Assembly: GCF_005937885.2 (NCBI RefSeq) | Contig: NZ_CP042176.1 | Coordinates: 1,669,501-1,733,500 of the forward strand | Length of the DNA stretch: 64,000 nucleotides | From: Bradyrhizobium sp. KBS0727 | Lineage (GTDB): Bacteria; Pseudomonadota; Alphaproteobacteria; Rhizobiales; Xanthobacteraceae | Direction of reading: 5' to 3' | Shown here: positions 35,090 through 44,008 of the stretch, in pieces | Position numbering within the stretch: the first letter of the stretch is position 1 | Layout of the letters: every line of letters starts with the position of its first letter | Position numbers and translations under genes: made by a program | The notes under the pieces: generated by a model | What the model was told of the DNA's origin: nothing | What the model saw: the letters and a program-made list of their open reading frames with translations, nothing else | Database searches by the model: none

Positions 35090-35640
35090 TCGATGTCGGG
35101 TCGGTTTCATATTCGATTGTCAAACAGCGTGAGGGTACGACTCTGCATTGCCGCGGCGCGATGCGCCCGGGCTCTGCGTCACGTTCCGCCCCAAAATGTA
35201 GAGGGCGCAGGGAAGACCGGGTGCGCGCTGCACCCGCGGTCTCGCGTGCGATTGCACAAAACAAAACTGCACACGAGCATACAGGTTCAGCGGAAACACT
35301 CCGGCCTTCCCTGCGCAGTGGCTTTACGGCTTACTTCGTGCTCGCCCCGGTGACCGGCTTTCTTGCCACCGTCATTAGCAAAATTACTTCCGCCAACTTG
35401 ACGCCAGCACCGGGGCGTCAGGCCCACACGACTTCACCGTACGCTCTTGCCACGCTCGTCTTTGTGACATCAGCGTCCACCGCATCCCACCGCACGTTCG
35501 TGACGATCGCGAGCCGCCCCTCTCATCGGGTGAGACGGGGGAGTTGAACCACTGATTTGCCCGACGGGTTAAGCGAAATATTTTTGCGCGAAGGGCTGGA
35601 CAGGCTTTTGGTGATTTACCCGACGGGTTACTTTGTCGCA
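35090..35640. repeat. Gene-free stretch holding a degenerate dispersed repeat
   Basis: No convincing coding frame occurs over this 550-bp stretch. The sequence from about 35136 (GCGGCGCGATGCGCCCGGGC) through AACACTCCGGCCTTCCCTGC and CACACGACTTCACCGTACGC to 35640 resembles, from memory, a long dispersed intergenic repeat of Bradyrhizobium genomes in degraded form. Two copies of GATTT(G/A)CCCGACGGGTTA occur at about 35552 and 35614. It ends at the stop of the TonB receptor. The family identity is recollection; the internal duplication is seen directly. Confidence 0.5.
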
Positions 35641-35646
35641 GCACGG

Positions 35647-38040
35647 CTAAAACTTCAAATTCGCAAACGCTCTTACCCCGATGCCCGGCAGGAGAACCTC
35701 GTCCTTGGTGTAGGACACCGAATTGCGGATGTTCTCGTTCAACAGATTGTTGCCGACGAGGCCAATGGTCATCTCGCGCGCGCCGAACCATGACGAGTTG
35801 AGTTTTGTCGTGTAGGTGACCTCCGCCTTCAACAGGTTGTATCCCGGCGTCGGCGTCTCGCCGATCGGGGCGATGTCGTTCTGCGCGAAGGCGTGCAACA
35901 GGTTGATGCGCGCAAACCAGTTGGAGTCGCGCCAGTAGACGCCGCCGCCGACCCGCACCGGAGGAATCCGGGGCACGTTGGTACCATCGGCGAAGGTGGC
36001 GCGGACGACGTCGAACTGGTCCTCAACACCCCAGATCCCGCTATAGAGCGGCCCGACATCGAGCTGGCTCTGGAATTCGGCGCCGCGGAACGTGGCGTCA
36101 CGCTGCGAATAAATCGCCTCCCTCAGTTCAAGCGGGTTGGGATCGGCTGCATCCACACAAGCGGTACTACCGTCGCATGTGTTGCCGTTCAGCCGGCGGA
36201 AGATGAAGCCGTTGAATTTGGTATAATAGCCGGTTAGTTCAAACCGCAGAGGGCCGGCTGCCCGCCGCAACCCGACCTCGATCGATTTTGCCGTTTCGAT
36301 GCCAAGATTGGGATTGCCGATGTCGAACGTGGCGGTCGCGTCGTGTCCGCCGCGCGAAAATAGCTCTGTCGGCTTGGGCGCGCGTTCGACATATTGAGCG
36401 GTAACGCTTGCGACCAGATCGTACGGCAGATTTTGGATCAGACCTACACTCGCGCTTTTCGGCGTGAAATGCAGGTTGCGCGGCGTAGCAGGACCAATGG
36501 CGGCGGGATCGACGGTGAGATCAAAGACATCGGGTATGAACGCCGGCGTCGTTCCGGAGAGGTTGACGTGCTCGATGCGCCCGGCAATCTGCGCCTTGGT
36601 GGTCTCGCTGAATTTCAACTCGTTGAAGACATAGCCGGCGACCCTGTTGTTATTGTTCGGATCCCACAATCCGTTGATCGGGCTGCCTGGGTCGTCGGGG
36701 CTCGGCGCGGTCAGTTCCTGATGACCGGCCTGCAGGCCGAACGCCGTGGTGACCGCCGCAAAGCGGGCATTAAACGGCATCATCTGCACTTCGATGCGGC
36801 CTTCCTGTTCCTTGTTGGTAAAGGTCTGCCGCACGCCGAGCGTCAGTGGATCGGCTGGATCGGCGAGACCGATCTCGTTGTGCTTGTAGTCCGTAGCGCC
36901 GGCCCAGAACCTGATGGCGTCGATCGCCGCCGCGTCCGGCCGATATTCGCCCTTGGCGGTGAACTTGGTCTGATGGGCATCGATCCGGGTCTGGTGATCG
37001 GCGCCATCGATGCCGGGGATGCGATAGAGCGTATCGTTCTGGGTGATTGCAGCACCGATAAAGCCGCCCTGGAAGATATAGGAGCCGCCGATCGACGCCC
37101 CATCCGCCTGCATTGCCGAATTCGGCTGCCGGCCGTTGAATGGCTTGTTGGGGTCGAACAGATACGGATAGCTAGGGATACTGTAGTCGGTGGCCTTGCG
37201 GCCATAGGCGTCGGCGTGGAACGCGAAATTACCGCCGCCAGTATCGAGCAGGATGCCGCCATCGACGCCCCGGTCGACGGAACTGACGGCCGTGCGGGTT
37301 TCGACGTTCACGCAGGGAGCTGATTGCACGTTCGCGAGTGGCGCCTTTGCCGGCAGCCCGTAGGTCTGGAACGGTGCAGCCGCGCAAGAAGGCAACGCAT
37401 CCGGGATGCGATTGTTGGTCGCGCTCACGACGCCGCCAATCGATGTCGATCCGTAACGCATCGCCGCCGGACCGCGGATAACTTCTACCTGATTTGTCGC
37501 CAGTGGATCGACCGGAACGAAATGGTCTTCGCCGAGATCGGAAGCGCCACCGGCGTTGTTGCCGTTCTCGATGATGCCGACGCGATTGACGTCGAGACCC
37601 CGGATGATCGGCCGGCTCGAGGCGCCCGGCGCAAAGGTCGAGCCGGTGATGCCGGGTTTTGAGAACAGGAGATCGCCGAGCTGGGCCGTGCCCTCGCGGC
37701 GGATTTCCTCGTTGGGCACCACGGTGACGGTGGCGAACTGGTCGGTGACCACAGGCAGCACGCCCTGCTGAGGCGTTGCCGCGACGGGAGCGGCTTGCGG
37801 CTCCGGCGGCCGTTCGCGATTGCGTCCGGGCGCTGAGCGGGCGACGCGCACTGGCGTACGCGCCGGAACAACGGTCCGGTGCCGCACGATCGGGCTTGGC
37901 GCCGTCACGGTGATTTCAGGCAGTTGCGTCGAGGCCGACGGTGCGGCGGCATCCTCGGCCATCGCATGGTTGCCGATCGCGCACAGGAATAGCCAGCTTG
38001 CTCCGCCGATATGGAGTGCTCGTCTTCTCTGGAATGTCAT
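35647..38040 (-). CDS. TonB-dependent outer-membrane receptor, probably zinc (ZnuD-like)
   Basis: 797 residues. After a signal peptide ending AIGNHAMAED comes a TonB-box-like LPEITVTAP and a Pro-rich stretch. The plug domain follows (VVTDQFATVTVVPNEEIRRE, RPIIRGLDVNRVGIIENG, NQVEVIRGPAAMRYGSTSIG), then a 22-strand barrel ending in VRAFANLKF, whose terminal aromatic is the BAM signal. A Cys pair lies in an early extracellular loop. It is second in a unit behind a DUF2946 gene preceded by a Zur-type palindrome. Zinc is therefore the likeliest substrate, possibly another divalent metal. Confidence 0.88.
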   Translation of the reverse strand: MTFQRRRALHIGGASWLFLCAIGNHAMAEDAAAPSASTQLPEITVTAPSPIVRHRTVVPARTPVRVARSAPGRNRERPPEPQAAPVAATPQQGVLPVVTDQFATVTVVPNEEIRREGTAQLGDLLFSKPGITGSTFAPGASSRPIIRGLDVNRVGIIENGNNAGGASDLGEDHFVPVDPLATNQVEVIRGPAAMRYGSTSIGGVVSATNNRIPDALPSCAAAPFQTYGLPAKAPLANVQSAPCVNVETRTAVSSVDRGVDGGILLDTGGGNFAFHADAYGRKATDYSIPSYPYLFDPNKPFNGRQPNSAMQADGASIGGSYIFQGGFIGAAITQNDTLYRIPGIDGADHQTRIDAHQTKFTAKGEYRPDAAAIDAIRFWAGATDYKHNEIGLADPADPLTLGVRQTFTNKEQEGRIEVQMMPFNARFAAVTTAFGLQAGHQELTAPSPDDPGSPINGLWDPNNNNRVAGYVFNELKFSETTKAQIAGRIEHVNLSGTTPAFIPDVFDLTVDPAAIGPATPRNLHFTPKSASVGLIQNLPYDLVASVTAQYVERAPKPTELFSRGGHDATATFDIGNPNLGIETAKSIEVGLRRAAGPLRFELTGYYTKFNGFIFRRLNGNTCDGSTACVDAADPNPLELREAIYSQRDATFRGAEFQSQLDVGPLYSGIWGVEDQFDVVRATFADGTNVPRIPPVRVGGGVYWRDSNWFARINLLHAFAQNDIAPIGETPTPGYNLLKAEVTYTTKLNSSWFGAREMTIGLVGNNLLNENIRNSVSYTKDEVLLPGIGVRAFANLKF

Positions 38041-38148
38041 TGTCGGGGTCCTGATGCCGTCGATGTGCGACGGCCCGATTTCGATTTATCCTTGAGGGGA
38101 AGCCGCGCATGGCGACGATCCCCCCAAGGGCGCATCAATCAATCGATG

Positions 38149-38568
38149 TCAGGAGGCGGGTGGTGCGCGCGACTGGAACGCAGAATGCACCGAGCCGAGA
38201 TGAACGAACTCGGCGTCGGTCGTGAGATAGAGAAACTCGACCGCCTGCGGCAGTTGCAGCAGTGGCGGCGTCGCGAACAGCACATTGCCGGCCAGCGACA
38301 TGACGGCGCAGATCGCGCAATTGTCCGCCGGTTGCTGGTCGGTGTCAGGGGTGGAAGGCTGCTGCTTCTGCGCGACCTCATCGGCCGCCGTTTGCGCGGC
38401 TGTTGTTGCGGCATAGGCAAAGCCAGCGTCCGTCACGCCGGTCTGGATGGTCGGCGCTGCCCGTGCGGCTAGCCCGTGGAAATGGCCGAACGCCATCACG
38501 AACTGGATCGCGAGCGCAAACAGCGCCAGCCGCGAGCCACCTCTGAGATGTTTTCGGAACCAGTTCAT
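38149..38568 (-). CDS. DUF2946 family protein, Zur-regulated
   Basis: 139 residues with one N-terminal hydrophobic segment (LALFALAIQFVMAFGHFHGL) containing histidines. A later DNCAICAVMSLAGNVLF segment bears two Cys and is typical of DUF2946. These proteins are encoded next to metal-regulated TonB receptors and may handle the metal in the periplasm or membrane. The start codon is 16 bp from a Zur-type box. The TonB receptor follows after about 108 bp on the same strand. Confidence 0.8.
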   Translation of the reverse strand: MNWFRKHLRGGSRLALFALAIQFVMAFGHFHGLAARAAPTIQTGVTDAGFAYAATTAAQTAADEVAQKQQPSTPDTDQQPADNCAICAVMSLAGNVLFATPPLLQLPQAVEFLYLTTDAEFVHLGSVHSAFQSRAPPAS

Positions 38569-38584
38569 CCAGGTCTTCGTCCCA

Positions 38585-38601
38585 ATGTTATATTATAACA
38601 T
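38585..38601 (-). promoter_or_regulatory. Zur box (perfect 17-bp palindrome)
   Basis: ATGTTATA-T-TATAACAT is a perfect palindrome matching the known alphaproteobacterial Zur consensus (TGTTATANTATAACA). It ends 16 bp before the DUF2946 start codon, a position where a bound repressor would block transcription. The motif predicts induction of the DUF2946/TonB-receptor pair in zinc starvation. Confidence 0.82.
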
Positions 38602-38695
38602 CGGAAGGAACGGGAGATGTCAACCGTAGGTCGGACCGGCTTTCGCTTAATCAGTTCATGCTGTGGGATTGAAGCAACGGCGGAGTGTCCTCACT

Positions 38696-39124
38696 CTACG
38701 CTCCGCCATCATCGCGTGTTCCAGAGGTTGTGGCCAACGCCCGATGGCAGTTGTCCCGGTAGGTCATCCATGACTTGATCGCTGAATAAGCGATGGCGAC
38801 GGCGCCTGCCGACGCGAGCAGCGCTCCGTCCAGTCGCCCACCAAAGTAACAGGACAGTGCGAAGCAGGCCATGGCGACGCCGCCACCGGCGAGCGACTTC
38901 ACGAAGTCGGCCTGCAGCTTCAACGGCGTGGACGAATGGAGCGCATACACGGGAGCCGCAAATCGCGAACTCAGCCCGTCCTGGAATTGCGATGGCAAGG
39001 AATCGGCCAGCGCGCTGCAGACGGCTTGGTATCGGATCGCCGACAAAATCCCGACGAAGGCGGCCAGAAAACCAAAGACTTCAATCACGCCCCATCTCCA
39101 CCACCGCGCGCGGAATGTCAGCAC
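38696..39124 (-). CDS. Hypothetical membrane protein
   Basis: 142 residues with three predicted transmembrane segments (VIEVFGFLAAFVGILSAI, SLAGGGVAMACFALSCYFG and LLASAGAVAIAYSAI). The GTG start at 39124 lies only 3 bp beyond the stop of the large membrane protein upstream, so it is probably the last gene of that operon. Family not recognised. A GGCGGAG/CTCCGCC hairpin overlaps its 3' end. It could start at an internal GTG. Confidence 0.55.
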   Translation of the reverse strand: MLTFRARWWRWGVIEVFGFLAAFVGILSAIRYQAVCSALADSLPSQFQDGLSSRFAAPVYALHSSTPLKLQADFVKSLAGGGVAMACFALSCYFGGRLDGALLASAGAVAIAYSAIKSWMTYRDNCHRALATTSGTRDDGGA

Positions 39125-39127
39125 GCA

Positions 39128-41191
39128 CTACCGCCCCTCGCGCACCCACGTCGCCGCGAACGCGCCGAGCAGCAGCAGCAGGCCGATCAGGCCTGCGAAC
39201 ATCGGCAGCACGCCGACGCCCTTGACGACGCTGGCGTCGCGCATCTTGACGCCGAGCCAGCCGTCGCCGCGGTAGATGCCGGAGGCGCGCACCGGCACGA
39301 TGCGGGGCATGTCGAGGCTGCCGCCGTCGACCACGCGCCGGGCGTCGCCACCGGTTGCCTGCGCCAGCGGCTTCAGCATCTCGGTGGTCGAGGTGACTTC
39401 GGAAAATTCCTTCGGGTTGGTCGGTCCGACATTGATCAGCGCCTTCAAGGTGCCGTCGGTCGCCTGCCAGAGGCCGAGTTCGTTCGCCGGCAGCGTCGCA
39501 CGCCATTCGCCGGGATCGCCCGCGGTCAGCGTCATTTCCTTTGTCGTGCCGCTCGGCGAGGTCACGGTCACCGGCGGCACGCTGTCGGCCATGGTCTGGC
39601 GCACCACCACGAGATCCTTGCCCTGGATCTGCAGGCGCAGCGCCTCTTCGTCGAGGTCCGGCTGCTTCATCAGCCAGTGCGACATCCGCCGCAGCAGATC
39701 CAGATGCGGTCCGCCGCCCTCATAGCCGCGTGCCCACAGCCAGATATGGTCCGACAACAGCAATGCGACGCGGCCTTCGCCGAAACGCGACAACAGCAAC
39801 AGCGGCTTGCCGTCGGCGCCGGTCATGACCGGCGGGGTGACGCTGTTGCGCGTCTCGACCGTGCGGAAGAACCGGCTCCAGTGCGGCGGCTCGGACGCGG
39901 AGCCTTCCAGGCCGCGCGTTACCGGGTGGCGCTTACCGGCGTCGCTGAGATGCGCATAGAACGGTTTCTCGGTGACGCCGACCGGTTCGGCCGGCAGCAC
40001 CGAATCCAGCGGCGTACGCCAGATGCTGGTGGTCGAGGCGTAATCCGGCCCGGCCGATACCAGCACCGCGCCGCCGGCGCGGACGTAGCGCGCGATGTTG
40101 TCGAAATAGGCGATCGGCAGCACGCCCTGGCGGGCGTAGCGGTCGAAGATGATCAGCTGGAAGTCGTTGATCCTCTGCTGGAACAGTTCGCGGGTCGGAA
40201 ACGCGATCAGCGACAGCTCGTTGATCGGCGTGCCGTCCTGTTTCTCCGGCGGACGCAGAATCGTGAAATGCACGAGATCGACGCTGGCGTCCGACTTCAA
40301 CAGGTTGCGCCAAGTGCGCTCGCCCGAATGCGGTTCGCCGGACACCAGCAGCACGCGCAGTCTGTCGCGCACGCCGTCGATTGCGACCACGGCGCGGTTG
40401 TTGACCAGCGTCAGCTCGTTCTCCAGCGGCGAGGCCTCGATCTCGACGATGTTCGGGCCGGCATGCTTGATGTCGATCTCGACACTGGAGGTCTGGCCGC
40501 TCGAGAGCATGCGCTCGCCGATCACCTCGCCGTCACGGCGGATCACGACCTTGGCACGCTGGTTGGTGACGCCCTGATCGTCGAGCCGGTAGGTAATGGT
40601 CTGGGTCTGGCCGACGATGCCGAAGCGAGGTGCTGCCGAAATCGCAATCCGACGATCGCGCTCATCCTTACGGCCGGTGACCAGCGCATGCACCGGCGCC
40701 TGGAAGCCGACCGCCGCGGCGTTGGCGGGAATGTCATGGACCCGGCCATCGGTGATCAGGAACGCGCCGGCAACGCGATCGACCGGGACGTCCGACAGCG
40801 CCGAGGACAGCGCGCCGAACAATTTGGTGCCGTCCGTTTCACCATCAGCCTGTCCGGCCTCGACGACGCGCACTTCCAGCCCCTTGATCTTCTTCAAGGT
40901 GTCGACGAGGGCTTCCTGCGCCTTCGCCGTCTCCTCGTTGCGGGTGCCGAAATTCTGGCTCGGGCTCTTGTCGATCACGACGGCGGCGACCGACGACAAC
41001 GGCTCGCGGTCCTCGCGGGTGAAGGAAGGATTGGCGAGCGCCAGCAGGATCAGCGCCAGCGCCGCCACGCGCACCGCGGCCCCGCGGGCGCGGCCGAGCA
41101 GCAGCAGCGCCGAGATCGCGACGATCGCGGCAAGCGCGATCCACAGCACGAGCGTGGGAACCAGGGGGGTGAATGCGATGCCGTACTGCAT
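39128..41191 (-). CDS. Large membrane protein of the MoxR/Bat operon (VWA/amidotransferase-like)
   Basis: 687 residues. Two N-terminal membrane helices (LVPTLVLWIALAAIVAISAL and AALALILLALANPSF) are followed by a large soluble region and a C-terminal helix (GVGVLPMFAGLIGLLLLLGA). VAAVVIDKSPSQNF resembles the DxSxS metal site of von Willebrand A domains. The central part (LRVLLVSGEPHSGERTWRN through YVRAGGAVLVSAGPDY) resembles class I amidotransferase-like domains without catalytic residues. Such proteins end MoxR-DUF58-BatA clusters; function is unknown. It starts 3 bp after the DUF4159 gene. Confidence 0.8.
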   Translation of the reverse strand: MQYGIAFTPLVPTLVLWIALAAIVAISALLLLGRARGAAVRVAALALILLALANPSFTREDREPLSSVAAVVIDKSPSQNFGTRNEETAKAQEALVDTLKKIKGLEVRVVEAGQADGETDGTKLFGALSSALSDVPVDRVAGAFLITDGRVHDIPANAAAVGFQAPVHALVTGRKDERDRRIAISAAPRFGIVGQTQTITYRLDDQGVTNQRAKVVIRRDGEVIGERMLSSGQTSSVEIDIKHAGPNIVEIEASPLENELTLVNNRAVVAIDGVRDRLRVLLVSGEPHSGERTWRNLLKSDASVDLVHFTILRPPEKQDGTPINELSLIAFPTRELFQQRINDFQLIIFDRYARQGVLPIAYFDNIARYVRAGGAVLVSAGPDYASTTSIWRTPLDSVLPAEPVGVTEKPFYAHLSDAGKRHPVTRGLEGSASEPPHWSRFFRTVETRNSVTPPVMTGADGKPLLLLSRFGEGRVALLLSDHIWLWARGYEGGGPHLDLLRRMSHWLMKQPDLDEEALRLQIQGKDLVVVRQTMADSVPPVTVTSPSGTTKEMTLTAGDPGEWRATLPANELGLWQATDGTLKALINVGPTNPKEFSEVTSTTEMLKPLAQATGGDARRVVDGGSLDMPRIVPVRASGIYRGDGWLGVKMRDASVVKGVGVLPMFAGLIGLLLLLGAFAATWVREGR

Positions 41192-41194
41192 GCT

Positions 41195-44008
41195 CTACTG
41201 CCCCAATCGTTCGATGAGGGCGGGCGCGTGAACCTGGTCGGCCTTGTAGTTGCCGGTCAGCGTGTACATCACGATATTGACGCCGGCGCGGAAGGCGAAT
41301 TCGCGCTGCCGCGGCTCGCCCGGTGTCAGCGGCAGCATCGGCTGGCCGTCGGGGCGGATCGCCCAGGCGCCGGCGAGATCGTTCGAGGTGATGATGATCG
41401 GCGAAACGCCGTCACCGCCGCGCGCCGGCTTCGACGCGGCCTCGTCATCGTCCTCGCGCGGCAGGGTTTCGACCCAGGTCTGGCCGGCGTTGAAGCGGCC
41501 GGGGAAGTCGCGCAGCAGATAGAACGTCTTGGTCAGCACGTGTTCGCGCGGCACTGGCTCGAGTTCGGGCACATCGAGCGAGGAAAGAATCTCGCGCAGG
41601 GTCTGCATGCCCGGCGTCTGCGCCGCGCCGTTGTCGCCCGGCGGTGCCTCGATGGCGTCGCGGGTATCGAACACGACCGTGCCGCCCTGTTTCATGTAGG
41701 CGTCGATACGGTTGATGGCGTCCTGCGGCGGTTTCGGTGTGCCCGGCACCACCGGCCAGTAGATCAGCGGGAAGAATGCCAGTTCATCCTTCGCCGGATC
41801 GACGCCGACGGGATCGCCGGCTTCCAGCGCGGTGCGTTGCGCCAGGAACAGCGTCAGCCCGGCCATGCCGGCCTTGACGATGGAATCGACGTCGGCATTC
41901 CCTGTCACGACGTAGGCGAGCCTTGTCTGCGACACCGACTTGATCGCGAATTCGTCATTGGTTTCGGCGCGCAGCGGCGACGGAACGATCGAGGTTGCGG
42001 CCAGGATCAGCGCCAGCGCAAGTGCTGCGGTCGCGGTGCGCCGCCGCCACAGCGCGGCAAGGCCCACGCCCAGCATCGCGATCACGATCGCATCGATCAG
42101 GAACAGCGCCAGCGACGACGACAGCAGGATGCCGCGGAGATCGCGCGGCTCGGCATTGGAGTAGGTGGCATGCTGCGCGCGCAGCGATGAGGTATCGAGC
42201 GCGGCGATGCGATCGGCCGACGCCAGCGTATTCACTGCAATCGGTCCTTCGGCGGAGCCGTAGAAGCCGGGCGGATGGTCCGGGGTAGCGCGATCGCGAT
42301 AGTCGGCCGGCATCGGCTTGGCGGTCGAGGGCGGCGGCCCGAACGCGCCAAAGCCGTCGAGCGTGCGCAGCGGCGCCACGGTTTCGACATTGGTTGCTTC
42401 GCTGGCGACACCTGGGCCGGGCTTGGAGGTGTAGCCGGACATATCGACCAGCCGCCGCAGCATTTCGACGAAGCTGCCGGACATCGGCAGGTCCGACCAG
42501 CGCGAGTCGGCGCCGACATGAAACAGGCTGACGACGCCCTTGCCGCGATGTTCGCCGGTGACCAGCGGCGTGCCGTCTTCCAGCGACGCCCAGCTCCGGG
42601 TCGCGAGCACCGCATCGGGTTCGGCCAGCACTTGCCGGTTGACGGTGATGTCCTTCGGCACGTTAAGCCCCGCGAACGGGCCGTCGGCGGCGAACGAAGC
42701 CAGATGCTGCGGCTTTTCCCAGGTGAGGCTGCCGCCAAGCGTGCGGCCGCCCCGGCGCAGTTTCACCGGCACCAGATCGTCATCGGCCTGCGCCAGGCGA
42801 GGACCGGCGAAGCGCACCAGCACGCCGCCCTGATCGATCCAGGCGTTGAGGCGCTCGCGGATTTCCGGCGACAGCGTGCCGACATCGGCCATCACGATCA
42901 TCGGCAACCGCTGATCGAGGAATTGCGCGATCACCTGCTGCGGCGCGCCGCGATCGCCCAGCCGCACATCGGCGAACGGCTGCAGCGCACGGGTCAGATA
43001 GAAGGTCGAAGCCAATAGCGGCTGCGCGGTATCGCTGGTCGCGCCGGTGACGACGCCGATGGCGCGGCGACGCCAACGCTTGTCGAGCAGTTGCACCGCG
43101 CCCGCGGAGCGTTCGCCCGATATTTCCAGCCGCGCGATATCGTTGCGCAGCTCGACCGGCAGATCGAACGCGGCTTCGGTCTCGCGATCCTGCAGTCCGA
43201 ACGCAAACCGGGCCTCGCCGATCGGCGAACCCTTGGCGTCGATCGCGCGCACCACGCCCGCGGCATTGCCGCCCGCCGTGCGCAGCACCTTCACGGTCAT
43301 CTTCGCCGCGGCATTCTCGGCGGCCACCAGCGCCAGCGCAGGCGAGGCGCCGCCCTCGAACACCGTCAGCTTGCGGTCGCCGATGGTCTTGCCGAGGCCT
43401 TCGAGGAATTCGGTGCCGCGCCCGGTGTCGACGCCATCCGACAGCCAGGCAATCTCGGCATCGCCGGTCGCCTTGAGAAACCGTTCGATGGCGGGGAGCG
43501 TTTCGACGCGCTCGATCGAATAAGGCTTGGGCGCAAGCTGGCGCAGCGCCACCCGCGCGGTGCCGCCGGGCATCAGGGTGATGTCGCGCGCCGGTTCGGA
43601 CAGCGGCACCAGCGCGACGCCGCGGCGGTCGTTGTCGGCATTGGCGATCAGTTCATCCGCCGCCTTGATGCGGATCTCCCAACTCGAGGCCGCACTCCAG
43701 CCGTCGTCGAGCAGGATCACCAGCGGCGCCTTGCTGCCGCCGACGCCGGTCTGCGGATTCCAGATCGGCCCCGCGGCGGCGAGAATGACCAATGCTGCGG
43801 CCGTGAGACGCAACAAGGTCAGCCACCACGGTGTCCGCGACGGGGTTTCTTCCTTGGGCTTGATGTCGAACAACAGCCGCGTCGGCGGAAACTCGATCCG
43901 CCTCGGCCGCGGCGGCATCACGCGCAACAGCCACCACAGCACCGGCAGGCTAAACAGGCCCAGCAGCAGCAGCGGTTCGGCGAAGGTGAGGGGGAGTCCT
44001 GCGATCAT
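41195..44008 (-). CDS. BatA-like N-terminal plus DUF4159 C-terminal membrane protein
   Basis: 937 residues. The N-terminus is BatA/TIGR02226-like: TFAEPLLLLGLFSLPVLWWL, then RPRRIEFPPTRLL and a second helix. VWA-like and amidotransferase-like regions follow in the middle, then a further membrane segment near residue 645. A C-terminal DUF4159 domain contains LAYVVTGNADVDSIVKAGMA and ends RAGVNIVMYTLTGNYKADQV. The start at 44008 overlaps the stop of the DUF58 gene. A long open frame upstream of this start overlaps that gene and is rejected. Confidence 0.87.
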   Translation of the reverse strand: MIAGLPLTFAEPLLLLGLFSLPVLWWLLRVMPPRPRRIEFPPTRLLFDIKPKEETPSRTPWWLTLLRLTAAALVILAAAGPIWNPQTGVGGSKAPLVILLDDGWSAASSWEIRIKAADELIANADNDRRGVALVPLSEPARDITLMPGGTARVALRQLAPKPYSIERVETLPAIERFLKATGDAEIAWLSDGVDTGRGTEFLEGLGKTIGDRKLTVFEGGASPALALVAAENAAAKMTVKVLRTAGGNAAGVVRAIDAKGSPIGEARFAFGLQDRETEAAFDLPVELRNDIARLEISGERSAGAVQLLDKRWRRRAIGVVTGATSDTAQPLLASTFYLTRALQPFADVRLGDRGAPQQVIAQFLDQRLPMIVMADVGTLSPEIRERLNAWIDQGGVLVRFAGPRLAQADDDLVPVKLRRGGRTLGGSLTWEKPQHLASFAADGPFAGLNVPKDITVNRQVLAEPDAVLATRSWASLEDGTPLVTGEHRGKGVVSLFHVGADSRWSDLPMSGSFVEMLRRLVDMSGYTSKPGPGVASEATNVETVAPLRTLDGFGAFGPPPSTAKPMPADYRDRATPDHPPGFYGSAEGPIAVNTLASADRIAALDTSSLRAQHATYSNAEPRDLRGILLSSSLALFLIDAIVIAMLGVGLAALWRRRTATAALALALILAATSIVPSPLRAETNDEFAIKSVSQTRLAYVVTGNADVDSIVKAGMAGLTLFLAQRTALEAGDPVGVDPAKDELAFFPLIYWPVVPGTPKPPQDAINRIDAYMKQGGTVVFDTRDAIEAPPGDNGAAQTPGMQTLREILSSLDVPELEPVPREHVLTKTFYLLRDFPGRFNAGQTWVETLPREDDDEAASKPARGGDGVSPIIITSNDLAGAWAIRPDGQPMLPLTPGEPRQREFAFRAGVNIVMYTLTGNYKADQVHAPALIERLGQ

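Noticed and set aside
35136..35560. Possible short genes in the repeat island
   Set aside because: The frames are short, lack ribosome binding sites and follow repeat boundaries, so they do not look coding.
39081..42190. A very long plus-strand open frame opposite the MoxR operon (over 1000 codons)
   Set aside because: Its translation is Arg/His/Gln-rich low-complexity sequence typical of the antisense frame of GC-rich genes, and the minus-strand proteins there carry recognisable domains.
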